Below are positions 18,801 to 25,044 of a stretch of DNA of 53,945 nucleotides, in pieces. The stretch lies in the NCBI GenBank assembly GCA_015488485.1, contig WFNR01000138.1, forward strand, positions 1-53,945, given 5' to 3'. Numbering within the stretch: the stretch's first letter is position 1; the number at the start of each line of letters is the position of its first letter. Under the pieces are notes generated by a model. The model saw nothing but the letters and a program-made list of their open reading frames with translations, was not told where the DNA came from and searched no databases. The DNA comes from Cyclobacteriaceae bacterium. Its GTDB lineage: Bacteria > Bacteroidota > Bacteroidia > Cytophagales > Cyclobacteriaceae. Position numbers and translations under genes: made by a program.

Positions 18801-19600
18801 GCCGCCTGCAGGTAGCCATAAACTGGCAAAACAATGTGCTGCACATCGATTTCAGCGGTACGGCTGCCACCCATCCGGGCAACCTGAACGCCACCGAGGC
18901 CATTGTAAACGGAGCAGTCATCTATGTGCTGAAGTTGCTTACCGATAAGGAGATTCCTTTGAACGAAGGGCTGATGCACAACGTCAGGCTGCATATACCG
19001 TCCGGCAGCCTGCTCAACCCGTCCTTCGACAGCAATCCGCAGGCCTGCCCGGCCGTGGTAGGCGGCAATACCGAAGTGAGCCAGCGTCTGGTGGATACCC
19101 TGCTTAAGGCTTTTGGTCTGGCTGCCTGCAGCCAGGGTACGATGAACAACCTTTTGTTCGGTAACGAGCGCTTCGGCTATTACGAGACCATTGGCGGTGG
19201 CAGTGGTGCCGGGCCGGGTTTTGCCGGGGCCAGTGGCGTACACCAGCACATGACCAACACCCAGATAACCGATGCCGAAGTGCTGGAGCACCGCTATCCG
19301 GTGCGGCTGCTGGCTTTTGCCCTGCGCCCGGGCTCGGGCGGGGGCGGCCACTGGCCCGGAGGGGACGGCATCGTGCGACAGATGCGCTTCCTGGAGCCGG
19401 TAACGCTCACCCTGCTTACCCAGCACCGGCAGCAAGCCCCCTACGGACTGGCCGGAGGCCAGCCCGGCAAAACCGGCCGCCAGTATCTGCTGCATCCGGA
19501 CGGCAACCGCGAAGAGCTGGCCGGTATCGGTACCTGGCAACTGCAGGCCGGCACGGAGGTGACCATCTGCACCCCGGGTGGAGGGGGCTATGGTAGGTAG
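15842..19600 (+). CDS. 5-oxoprolinase (ATP-hydrolysing), fused HyuA-HyuB type
   Basis: A single 1252-residue polypeptide covers the hydantoinase A N-terminal domain (IDTGGTFTDCIAV near residue 9), the hydantoinase/oxoprolinase ATPase core (LLSGPAGGVVGAAA then DMGGTSTDVARYSG), and the complete hydantoinase B domain (ITNHPAYGGSHLPDVTL and GGGSGAGPGFAGASG). The order and length match the eukaryote-type fused 5-oxoprolinase, which opens 5-oxo-L-proline to L-glutamate with ATP hydrolysis. Hydantoin or related substrates cannot be excluded. The ATG at 15842 is preferred over an in-frame TTG three codons upstream. It stands alone and is strongly GC-rich compared with the neighbouring toxin-antitoxin pair. 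Confidence 0.88.
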   Translation: MLAKWQVSIDTGGTFTDCIAVSPQGHTRLLKVLSSGSLGARLVAVTGNHQLTLALRTPVSAGLLTGYTISVPQLGWQSRVTKHDQEGHFQVQDEIPADMAGKAAAVYLTAHEEAPLLALRLATHTPLGRPFPPVSLRLGTTRGTNALLEGKGARTALLVSKGFADLLAIGTQQRPDLFALDIQKPEPLPAMVLEVDEAIDARGEVIKDVDNEEINRYRQQIIAADCTAVAVALKNSYRNARHEEQVVGILEQDKKLHVSASARLYPAIKYLTRTETTVVNAYLAPVLNDYLQNIARGLQQEDIRVMTSSGGLARLSHFHPKDSLLSGPAGGVVGAAAAARACGYEQVLTIDMGGTSTDVARYSGSYDYTSELRVGRARLFSEALAIETVAAGGGSVCRLHDKRLEVGPQSAGARPGPACYGQEGPLTVTDLNLLSGRIDPQEFGFALDTDAAVAALQKIAAQLSVSDTDKLINGFLHIANQKMADAIRKISILKGFDPREYALLGFGGAIGQHICDIATLLDVSTIIMPYRGSLLSAAGIAAARIEHHLVHQVLQPLQQVVLPDICVALGEQAVAQLKAAGIEQARVVRTVLHMRLRGQDNTLEIPYQATTDPAVAFEKKYRSLFGHWVERPIEVESIRVTAAEIQTADHLTHSEKTTVRQKIAPAGQREVLFEKRLPTPVYKWEEVAVYDGTLAGPAVIYNPFTSLVINPGWQVRSTAGSLVISRAEKRTTQAGSPVRQAALQEVALTLYANRFKSVAERMGTLLQRTALSVNIKERLDFSCALLDREGRLVVNAPHIPVHLGSLGICTRKVVAALPLGKGDVAITNHPAYGGSHLPDVTLIAPVFAGDQLLGYVANRAHHAEIGGKAPGSMPADATSLVEEGVVISPTLLMKDGQPQWAAIEKILTTAPYPSRATADNLTDFQAALASIIEGQKAMQELIAKFGSSQVIDYMQQLAGLASQSLTDSLNNLNNDHWQASEYLDDGSRLQVAINWQNNVLHIDFSGTAATHPGNLNATEAIVNGAVIYVLKLLTDKEIPLNEGLMHNVRLHIPSGSLLNPSFDSNPQACPAVVGGNTEVSQRLVDTLLKAFGLAACSQGTMNNLLFGNERFGYYETIGGGSGAGPGFAGASGVHQHMTNTQITDAEVLEHRYPVRLLAFALRPGSGGGGHWPGGDGIVRQMRFLEPVTLTLLTQHRQQAPYGLAGGQPGKTGRQYLLHPDGNREELAGIGTWQLQAGTEVTICTPGGGGYGR

Positions 19601-19683
19601 AGTTTAAAGTTAGATGTTTTTGTGAAAATTTTCAGGATATTCTAATGACAACATAGCGTTTTAGGCATTTTCAACTGCAGTCG

Positions 19684-20007
19684 TTACTTTATCAATTTTC
19701 CAAATTGTCGTTTAATAAGTTTCTTTAATTCGTTATCTATTTCACCAATTTTTTGATCTATGAGGCTTTTTTCCAGGGTAGCGATTTTATGCAGTCGAAT
19801 AACCGATGGAAGTTTAAGGCCACATTTTTGCCAATCCTTAATCTCAAAGTCAAAATCTGAGTCGTACAATTTACTTGTAATTCTGCAAACTATAACATCT
19901 TCATCTTCAGTATCAGCCAGTACAAGGGCGGGTCTCTTTTTACTTTTTTCTCCGTCTGTAAAAGGAAACTTCAATAATACAATGTCACCAAATAACGAAT
20001 ATATCAT
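19684..20007 (-). CDS. PemK/MazF-family toxin of a type II toxin-antitoxin pair
   Basis: The 107-residue protein has the N-terminal GDIVLLKFPFTDGEKSKKRP motif of the PemK/MazF fold, followed by ALVLADTEDEDVIVCRITSK and the late IRLHKIATLEKSLIDQKIG segment, which match conserved strands and the loop of this family. Such proteins are usually sequence-specific endoribonucleases. The start codon lies one base beyond the stop codon of the small upstream gene at 20009-20221, which is the presumed antitoxin. Both genes are AT-rich compared with the flanking oxoprolinase gene. Confidence 0.85.
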   Translation of the reverse strand: MIYSLFGDIVLLKFPFTDGEKSKKRPALVLADTEDEDVIVCRITSKLYDSDFDFEIKDWQKCGLKLPSVIRLHKIATLEKSLIDQKIGEIDNELKKLIKRQFGKLIK

Positions 20008-20008
20008 G

Positions 20009-20221
20009 CTAATAACTGTCGTAGATGGCGTCAGAATCTGAATAGCCTGCTAAAAATTGATCTTTAGTAAGCTTTTTGAAGTTGCTATCTTCACTTTCTT
20101 CAAATTCATCTAGCAACACGATAACTCTCACCTCCTTGTCCTCGGATAATTCAGCACTAATGTCTTTGGGGACTCTGATCAGCCGGTTTTTCATTTTAGC
20201 TTTAAACTCCACAGCTTTCAT
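20009..20221 (-). CDS. Putative antitoxin partner of the PemK/MazF-type toxin
   Basis: This 70-residue acidic protein starts with a short basic beta-strand-like segment (EFKAKMKNRLIRVPKDISAE) and ends in an acidic, aromatic tail (FLAGYSDSDAIYDSY). That layout, a DNA-binding N-terminus and a flexible acidic C-terminus that can cover the toxin, is typical of small antitoxins. It precedes the toxin gene with a one-base gap in the same orientation. I cannot assign a named antitoxin family. Confidence 0.7.
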   Translation of the reverse strand: MKAVEFKAKMKNRLIRVPKDISAELSEDKEVRVIVLLDEFEESEDSNFKKLTKDQFLAGYSDSDAIYDSY

Positions 20222-20303
20222 CTTATTGTCAATTTTACTACTAAATTAATCATTTATACGAAATACAATGGACGTATTTCTCCTTTATTTTGCAAATAAC
20301 AAG

Positions 20304-20447
20304 ATGAGATATTTGAGCACATCAGATTATTTATTTGATATACAGAAAATAGGCCTGCTGCTATGTGCTCTCGCCTCTGTTTTGCTAATCGGTTTGCTGC
20401 TCGGGTTCGGGCACTGTGCCAGCCAGCAGTTGATGGCCATGTTTTAG
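20304..20447 (+). CDS. Possible small single-pass membrane protein (47 residues)
   Basis: An ATG at 20304 opens a 47-codon frame that encodes a short polar N-terminus (MRYLSTSDYLFDIQK) and a strongly hydrophobic helix (IGLLLCALASVLLIGLLLGF), then a short tail ending in SQQLMAMF. A TATTTTGC promoter-like sequence lies about ten bases upstream. An in-frame ATG at 20268 would add 12 residues. It is not a recognised family. The hydrophobic helix favours a real small protein, but chance cannot be excluded. Confidence 0.4.
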   Translation: MRYLSTSDYLFDIQKIGLLLCALASVLLIGLLLGFGHCASQQLMAMF

Positions 20448-20450
20448 CAA

Positions 20451-20484
20451 ACAAAAAAATCCCCGGTATTCGCTACCGGGGATT
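20451..20484 (-). terminator. Rho-independent terminator of the YfdX gene
   Basis: A perfect 11-bp stem (AATCCCCGGTA at 20458-20468, TACCGGGGATT at 20474-20484) with a five-base loop is preceded on the plus strand by ACAAAAAAA. On the minus strand it is therefore a strong hairpin followed by a T-run, ending transcription 25 bases past the YfdX stop codon. Confidence 0.85.
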
Positions 20485-20508
20485 GATGACTTGATGGCTG
20501 TTGCCTGT

Positions 20509-21453
20509 TTATTCTTCCTTTTTATTCTCAAACGGAAACAGTCTGTCGCGGAAGGCCTTGATCTTCTCCTTCAGGGCATCGAAAGCCGGCTGGCTGTCCT
20601 GTTGCTTTTCGACCGATTTCTGCAAGTCCTTTATGGCCGTGTACAACTCTTTGTACTCTTTATCCTTTTTACCATAACCCATTTCTTCGGCCAGTTGCAA
20701 TTGGTAGTGGGCGTTGCGCAGCAGGGTAAGCACCTGCTCGGCATTGTCATGATTCTCGGCATCTATGCCGGCAGCTTCGATTATCATTTGCTCAGCTTTA
20801 AGCACCGGCAGAGGCACCACCGTACGCTCTACCACAACACTTAGTAATACCTGCTGCAAAACAGCCCGGGCTTCTTCAGGCTTATCGTCCTCCAGCAAGG
20901 CCACCGCCACTTTTATGGCTTCCGGATAGGTAGCCGTAGGTATAAAGTAGCTTTCAATAACCATCTCACTCTTCAGGTCGGCCAGTAGTCTGCGGGCCAC
21001 CTGGTAATAACCGTCATTCATGGCCTTTTGCGCATCCTTGACCAAAGTACGCAAGGTAGAAATATCTGTTATTGTTTCCTCCTGATGATAGGCCACATCT
21101 ACCGGCAACAATGCCAATGACGGATCTTTGGTAAGCAATACTTCGAATTTACCGATAAGCGTATGCCCTTCGTCAATGGCCTCTTGCTTCTTGTCGGCAG
21201 CAAGCAAGCGTAACAGGTTTCGTGTTTCCCCGATTACGCTAATGGCTTCGCTGGCTATTTCTGCCTTTTGGCTGGCTACTTCTTCACCCATCTCGGCATT
21301 TATACGAGCCTGCAGCGAATCGGCATTCATACCAAGCGAAGATTCCTGCCTGGGCACCTCGTTCGGTTTATTTTGTGTAGTGGCATCCTGGCTGCACGAT
21401 ATAAATGGCAACAGCACCAACGCCCACATCCATGCTTTTCTTAGATTTTTCAT
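20509..21453 (-). CDS. YfdX family lipoprotein
   Basis: This 314-residue protein has a lipoprotein signal (MKNLRKAWMWALVLLPFISC) and an all-helical body. The segments VVVERTVVPLPVLKAEQMII and LTLLRNAHYQLQLAEEMGYG match the YfdX family. Family members are periplasmic and have been linked to stress and acid or antibiotic tolerance, but the molecular activity is not settled. The gene is monocistronic: a strong terminator follows at 20458-20484 and the upstream 270 bases lead to the divergent blaI-type gene. The acidic, Glu/Asp/Lys-rich composition is in keeping with the family. Confidence 0.8.
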   Translation of the reverse strand: MKNLRKAWMWALVLLPFISCSQDATTQNKPNEVPRQESSLGMNADSLQARINAEMGEEVASQKAEIASEAISVIGETRNLLRLLAADKKQEAIDEGHTLIGKFEVLLTKDPSLALLPVDVAYHQEETITDISTLRTLVKDAQKAMNDGYYQVARRLLADLKSEMVIESYFIPTATYPEAIKVAVALLEDDKPEEARAVLQQVLLSVVVERTVVPLPVLKAEQMIIEAAGIDAENHDNAEQVLTLLRNAHYQLQLAEEMGYGKKDKEYKELYTAIKDLQKSVEKQQDSQPAFDALKEKIKAFRDRLFPFENKKEE

Positions 21454-21651
21454 TTTACTTGTTTTTTAGGTTTATATTAAATTTCCAACCCAGCGCCAAC
21501 AAGTTTTATGCAAGTGCAATTCAACTGACATTTTTACAATCAATAAACTATCATTTATGTCTATTTGTCAGCTTGTTTATGAGTTATATAACTAATTGTC
21601 AGGTTAATACAATTTTTTTTCTCATCTACGATTTATACTTTTTTAAAAAAA

Positions 21652-21667
21652 AACTAAATTTTTAGTT
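21652..21667. promoter_or_regulatory. BlaI-type operator, site 1
   Basis: AACTAAATTTTTAGTT is a perfect inverted repeat (7-bp arms AACTAAA and TTTAGTT, centre TT). An identical copy occurs at 21708-21723, directly before the BlaI-type repressor start codon. Confidence 0.65.
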
Positions 21668-21674
21668 AAAAAAA

Positions 21675-21706
21675 TTTGGAATATTTAAACTAAGACCTTA
21701 GTTTTA
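21675..21706 (+). promoter_or_regulatory. Promoter of the blaI-M56-tonB operon
   Basis: TTTG at 21675-21678 and TAGTTTTA at 21699-21706 match the Bacteroidota -33 and -7 elements (TTTG, about 20 bases, TAnnTTTG; one mismatch). Operator site 2 covers the -7 element and site 3 lies just downstream over the expected start of transcription. Confidence 0.55.
21687..21704. promoter_or_regulatory. BlaI-type operator, site 2
   Basis: AAACTAAG and CTTAGTTT form a perfect 8-bp inverted repeat with a two-base centre. It shares the ACTAA/TTAGT core with the two flanking sites, but has a different centre. Its centre is about 20 bp, roughly two helical turns, from that of site 3. Confidence 0.65.
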
Positions 21707-21707
21707 C

Positions 21708-21723
21708 AACTAAATTTTTAGTT
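21708..21723. promoter_or_regulatory. BlaI-type operator, site 3
   Basis: This is an exact copy of site 1 (AACTAAATTTTTAGTT), ending one base before the ATG at 21725. It probably blocks transcription start or early elongation when the BlaI-type dimer is bound (inference from position). Confidence 0.7.
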
Positions 21724-21724
21724 A

Positions 21725-22108
21725 ATGAGAAAGAAAATCAGTAAACGCACGTTAACCAAAGCCGAGGAAGAGGCAATGCAATACCTTTGGCAACTGGGCG
21801 AAGCGCGGGTAAAAGAGATAGTAGCCTGCTACCCGGCACCGCGCCCGGCCTACAATACAGTATCAACCATCGTACGCATCCTGGAAAAGAAAGGCGTAGT
21901 AAACCACAAGGGCGACAGCAAGCCATTTGTCTATTACCCGCTTATCGACAAGGACACGTATAGCCGCAATGTGTTGCAACGGCTCGTTAACAATTATTTC
22001 AGTGGCTCATATACCCAATTGGTGTCATTTTTCACCCGCAAAAAAGACCTGAGTGTGCAGGAACTGGAAGAGCTGCTTAAAGAACTTAAACAAAGAGACC
22101 ATGATTAG
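21725..22108 (+). CDS. BlaI/MecI/CopY-type winged-helix repressor
   Basis: The 127-residue protein shows the BlaI/MecI layout: TKAEEEAMQYLWQLGEARVK, then the recognition helix region RPAYNTVSTIVRILEKKGVV, then the wing (NHKGDSKPFVYYPLI) and a C-terminal dimerisation helix that ends in LEELLKELKQRDHD. Such repressors are inactivated when the partner M56 metallopeptidase senses a signal and triggers cleavage. The partner is encoded directly downstream with an 8-base overlap. Three palindromes sharing ACTAA/TTAGT lie immediately upstream, so autoregulation is likely. No beta-lactamase gene is nearby. Confidence 0.92.
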   Translation: MRKKISKRTLTKAEEEAMQYLWQLGEARVKEIVACYPAPRPAYNTVSTIVRILEKKGVVNHKGDSKPFVYYPLIDKDTYSRNVLQRLVNNYFSGSYTQLVSFFTRKKDLSVQELEELLKELKQRDHD

Positions 22109-23393
22109 TTATTTCATCAAATTCGCCCTCATACACCTTATTTTGTTAGGTGCCTATAAGCTGTTTTTTGCCCGCGAAACACAGCTTACTACCCTAAGAA
22201 TGTATATCCTGCTGGCCACCGGGCTGGCCTTGATACTGCCTCTTATACACATACCTGTTACGGCTCAGGCGCCAACCCTGCCGGTTGACAGGCTAACCGT
22301 TAGCTATTTGCCGGAAATGTTGATAAATAGTGAACAGCAGGCCCCTGCCCTGTCGTGGTGGCTGGTTGGTTACCTGGCCGTAAGCACTCTTATTGCGTTG
22401 CGCATACTACTGGCACTCATCAGAATATGGCGCTGGTACCACCATAGTACTCCGGCTACAGTAGCCGGCATTAAAGTGCGGCTGGTCGATAACCTGCAAA
22501 CCAGTTTTACCTTCTTTAATATCATCTTTATAGATACCGAACTGGCCCGGGAAAGTACCGATATCATCCGCCATGAAGCAGCCCATGTCAAATACCGCCA
22601 CAGCTACGACCTGCTGGCGCTTAACCTGCTGACGGTGCCGTTTTGGTGGGTGCCCAGTATTTGGCTCAGTATTGCCGAGCTGCGCAAGCTACACGAATAC
22701 CAGGCCGATGCCTATGCTCTGGCGCACAGCGGCTACCATAGCTACCTGGACACCATCCTCAGCCACGTATTTGGCAACAACCGCCTGCAACTCATTCATT
22801 CCTTTAGTGATATTTCAGTAAGTAAACGACTAAAATTTATGAAAGCCATGAAAAAACGCATTAACATTTGGAAACTGGCCGGCAGTGCCCTTATCGCAGC
22901 GGCCACTATGTATGTATTCGCCTGCCAGCCCGGCCTGAGCGAAGAAGAATTGAACCAAGCTTCAGAGATTCTGGAGGTACCGGTGAGTGAAGATAATACA
23001 ATGCCAAACACAGGCTATCTCCATGACAAATCTGAAAAAGATGCCGAAGTTGTTGAGTTGCGGATTGATGAACCTGAGGGAACTTTTATGGTGGTTGACA
23101 ATCCGGCTACCGCTGTAGGTGGGATAGAGAAATTCTATGAGTATGTAAAAGAGAACCTGCACTACCCTGCCTCTACCAAACAAAAAGGCATAGAAGGCCG
23201 GGTGTTTCTGCAATTTGACGTGCAAACCGATGGCAGCCTGACCAATATTAAGGTACTGAAAGGCATAGACCCCGAGGCCGATGCCGAAGCTGTACGGGTG
23301 CTCAGCAACAGCCCCAGGTGGAACCCGGCATCGCACAAGGGCATACCGGTAAAACAACGCATGGTACTGCCGATTACTTTCAGGCTGCAATAA
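22101..23393 (+). CDS. BlaR1-like M56 membrane metallopeptidase with C-terminal TonB domain
   Basis: An N-terminal multi-helix membrane part holds the M56 zinc site: HEAAH at residues 158-162, with a further candidate ligand in LHEYQADAY (E199). Around residue 250 a basic stretch and a hydrophobic helix follow (MKKRINIWKLAGSALIAAAT then MYVFACQ, which resembles a lipobox), then a linker and a typical TonB C-terminal domain (about residues 335-430; YPASTKQKGIEGRVFLQFDV, SPRWNPASHKGIPVKQRMVL). In BlaR1-type systems the M56 domain cleaves or triggers cleavage of the BlaI repressor. The sensor here is not a penicillin-binding domain. The ATG at 22101 overlaps the repressor stop by 8 bases; an upstream in-frame start is inside the blaI gene and is rejected. 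Confidence 0.88.
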   Translation: MISYFIKFALIHLILLGAYKLFFARETQLTTLRMYILLATGLALILPLIHIPVTAQAPTLPVDRLTVSYLPEMLINSEQQAPALSWWLVGYLAVSTLIALRILLALIRIWRWYHHSTPATVAGIKVRLVDNLQTSFTFFNIIFIDTELARESTDIIRHEAAHVKYRHSYDLLALNLLTVPFWWVPSIWLSIAELRKLHEYQADAYALAHSGYHSYLDTILSHVFGNNRLQLIHSFSDISVSKRLKFMKAMKKRINIWKLAGSALIAAATMYVFACQPGLSEEELNQASEILEVPVSEDNTMPNTGYLHDKSEKDAEVVELRIDEPEGTFMVVDNPATAVGGIEKFYEYVKENLHYPASTKQKGIEGRVFLQFDVQTDGSLTNIKVLKGIDPEADAEAVRVLSNSPRWNPASHKGIPVKQRMVLPITFRLQ

Positions 23394-23483
23394 GCACATT
23401 TGCCACCTTAGTAAAATAAGAGTATGGGCTTACCTAACCGGTAAGTAGTAGAAGCATTTTGTCAAACCCTAAATACCAAAACT

Positions 23484-23915
23484 ATGAAAACCAACCTAAT
23501 GACTACCCTGCTGGCAGCCCTGCTGCTTGCTGCCTGCAACCAACTGGGCAGCAATGAACAAGACACCCCGCAACCCGATTTACCCATCGACAATAGCGGT
23601 ATTGTCTTTCAGAAAGCCGATAATCCACCCGTGTTCGAGGGCGGTGTGGAAGGCTACTATGCCTACATTCAACAAAATCTGCAGTACCCGCAAGAAGCCA
23701 AAGAAAAAGGCCTCGAAGGCCGTGTATATGTAGCCCTGGTGGTAAACACCGATGGCAGTGTAAGCGATGTGGAGGTGCTGAAAGGCGTGGATCCGCTGCT
23801 CGACAACGAAGCCAAGAGAGTAGTTGCCGAAAGCCCGCGCTGGCAACCGGCCAGCCACAATGGCAAAATCATCCGTTTTAAACTGGTACTACCCATAGTG
23901 TTCAAACTGCAATAA
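23484..23915 (+). CDS. Lipoprotein with TonB C-terminal domain
   Basis: This 143-residue protein consists of a lipoprotein signal (MKTNLMTTLLAALLLAAC), a short acidic linker and one TonB C-terminal domain (YPQEAKEKGLEGRVYVALVV, SPRWQPASHNGKIIRFKLVL). The domain is clearly related to the tail of the preceding M56 protein, with the same conserved segments, so one probably arose from the other by duplication. It lacks the N-terminal transmembrane helix with which TonB contacts ExbBD, so it is unlikely to transduce energy in the usual way. It is 90 bases after the M56 gene and is followed by a strong terminator. Confidence 0.85.
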   Translation: MKTNLMTTLLAALLLAACNQLGSNEQDTPQPDLPIDNSGIVFQKADNPPVFEGGVEGYYAYIQQNLQYPQEAKEKGLEGRVYVALVVNTDGSVSDVEVLKGVDPLLDNEAKRVVAESPRWQPASHNGKIIRFKLVLPIVFKLQ

Positions 23916-23940
23916 CTCCCTGCAGTTATTTCAGCCATAA

Positions 23941-23967
23941 GCCGGCCCCGTACAGGCCGGTTTTTTT
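23941..23967 (+). terminator. Rho-independent terminator of the blaI-M56-tonB operon
   Basis: CCGGCC (23942-23947) pairs with GGCCGG (23955-23960) across a seven-base loop, and seven T residues follow (23961-23967). It is located 26 bases past the stop codon of the TonB-domain lipoprotein. Confidence 0.85.
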
Positions 23968-24630
23968 ATGGACAGGTTGCCGTTATGGCATATCCTGATT
24001 TGATATTGGCTTGAAAGATGAGATTTGAAGGCTGAGACCTGCGGACAGATGTCTGAGGACGAACTAAAATCTCAAATCTACAATCATCAATCTGCAATCT
24101 TAAATTCTAACCGCCAAGGGCGCAAAGAAGTACACAGAGGACGCAAAGCGGAAAAGCGTAGATGCGAAAATGCGTAGATGCGGGAATGCGGGTTTAGCCT
24201 GCGTGCCGCATACAGGCTCGAAGCTCGCGTGCTACCAGACAGGCTTGAAGCTTAATACCCATCTGTAGTAGCCAGGCCTGCCTGGCCGCACGCTGCCCTA
24301 AAACAAAGTGAGTAATCCCCGGATTTATTCCGGGGCCAGATCCAAGTAACCACTCTAGTATCAATAGACCCCAGCCTGCCTTTGCAAACAGGAACAAGTT
24401 TGGGGATTTCACTCTACTTTATTGGCAGTTTGGCTTAGAGAGCCTGACTTCGAGAGCCTGCCTTCGAGAGCCTCAGGCAGTTCAGCCAGAACAGCCAGAA
24501 CAGGCAGTACAGTCAGTACAGTCAACCCGGCCAGACAAGCCGGTTTCTTCGCCCATTTGCTTTTTCAAAAAATTTTCCTTATATTCCACACATTACCCGA
24601 AATGTATAGCTAAACCAAAACCACCTTGCC
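23968..24630. repeat. Intergenic mosaic of short direct and tandem repeats
   Basis: About 660 bases without a credible gene. Visible elements: two 16-bp copies of GCGTAGATGCGRRAAT-like sequence (24156-24171 and 24172-24187); CGCAAAG-rich stretch at about 24110-24150; two 14-bp copies of ACAGGCTYGAAGCT (24212-24225 and 24239-24252); a GCCAGG/CCTGGC palindrome at 24271-24286; two and a half copies of AGAGCCTGMCTTCG (24439-24474); and seven degenerate 9-bp units of AGWACAGNC type (24479-24541). Short frames through it have repeat-like translations and are not called as genes. The last 85 bases are AT-rich and lead into the next gene. Confidence 0.7.
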
Positions 24631-25044
24631 ATGCAACTTCATCCCAACGAACTCACCATCATCTACGATCCGGCCCTGCCGCCTGCCAAAAAATTACGGG
24701 CAATGGCCTACTCTATTACCAACAATGTAAATGAAATCGACTACACCCGTACCAAGATCAGCACTACGGTATGGAAGGAGATTTTGTACATGCTGGGCAA
24801 CGACCCCAAAAGCCTGCTCAACAAGGCACACCCCGACTACCAGGCCAAGGTCAAAGGCAATACCTTCACCATGAACGGCTGGCTCGATATCCTGTCGAAC
24901 TACCCGCACCTGCTGCGCGCCCCCATCGTAGTAACCCGGGGTAAGGCCATCCTATGCGATAACTGCAACGATATCCTGAAACTGGGTAAGAGCACCAATA
25001 CACCCAGCCGCAAGCTGCCGCACCTGATCAGGCGAGACGCCTGA
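24631..25044 (+). CDS. ArsC/Spx-like thioredoxin-fold protein lacking the catalytic cysteine
   Basis: The 137-residue sequence follows the ArsC/YffB layout. The start ELTIIYDPALPPAKKLRAMA aligns with the NPxCSxxR region of arsenate reductases, but the Cys position holds Leu and the loop reads PALPP. The later DPKSLLNKAHPDYQ and the RAPIVVTRGKAILCDNCNDI ending correspond to the conserved R-P-I-V segment. Two Cys remain near the C-terminus (CDNC), a CxxC that canonical ArsC lacks at this place. Enzymatic arsenate reduction is therefore unlikely; a regulatory or binding role is possible. Its 3' end overlaps the convergent S1-domain gene by 17 bases. Confidence 0.7.
   Translation: MQLHPNELTIIYDPALPPAKKLRAMAYSITNNVNEIDYTRTKISTTVWKEILYMLGNDPKSLLNKAHPDYQAKVKGNTFTMNGWLDILSNYPHLLRAPIVVTRGKAILCDNCNDILKLGKSTNTPSRKLPHLIRRDA

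Noticed and set aside
16004..19540. Several long minus-strand frames opposite the 5-oxoprolinase gene
   Set aside because: High GC content keeps opposite frames open. None has a recognisable domain and all overlap a strongly conserved enzyme.
20254..20454. A 66-codon minus-strand frame opposite the small membrane protein
   Set aside because: Composition is Arg/Ala-rich and without any pattern; the plus-strand frame with a clean hydrophobic helix is the better candidate.
24194..24412. A 72-codon minus-strand frame in the repeat mosaic
   Set aside because: Its translation follows the direct repeats (ACAGGCT-type) and looks like typical repeat-derived junk; no start context or homologue recognised.
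24479..24541. Possible CRISPR-like array
   Set aside because: The units are 9 bases with no spacers; this is a tandem repeat, and no cas gene is present.
24422..24613. A 63-codon plus-strand frame over the 9-bp repeats
   Set aside because: Most of it is the tandem repeat (ARTARTGSTVSTV). No evidence of a real gene.
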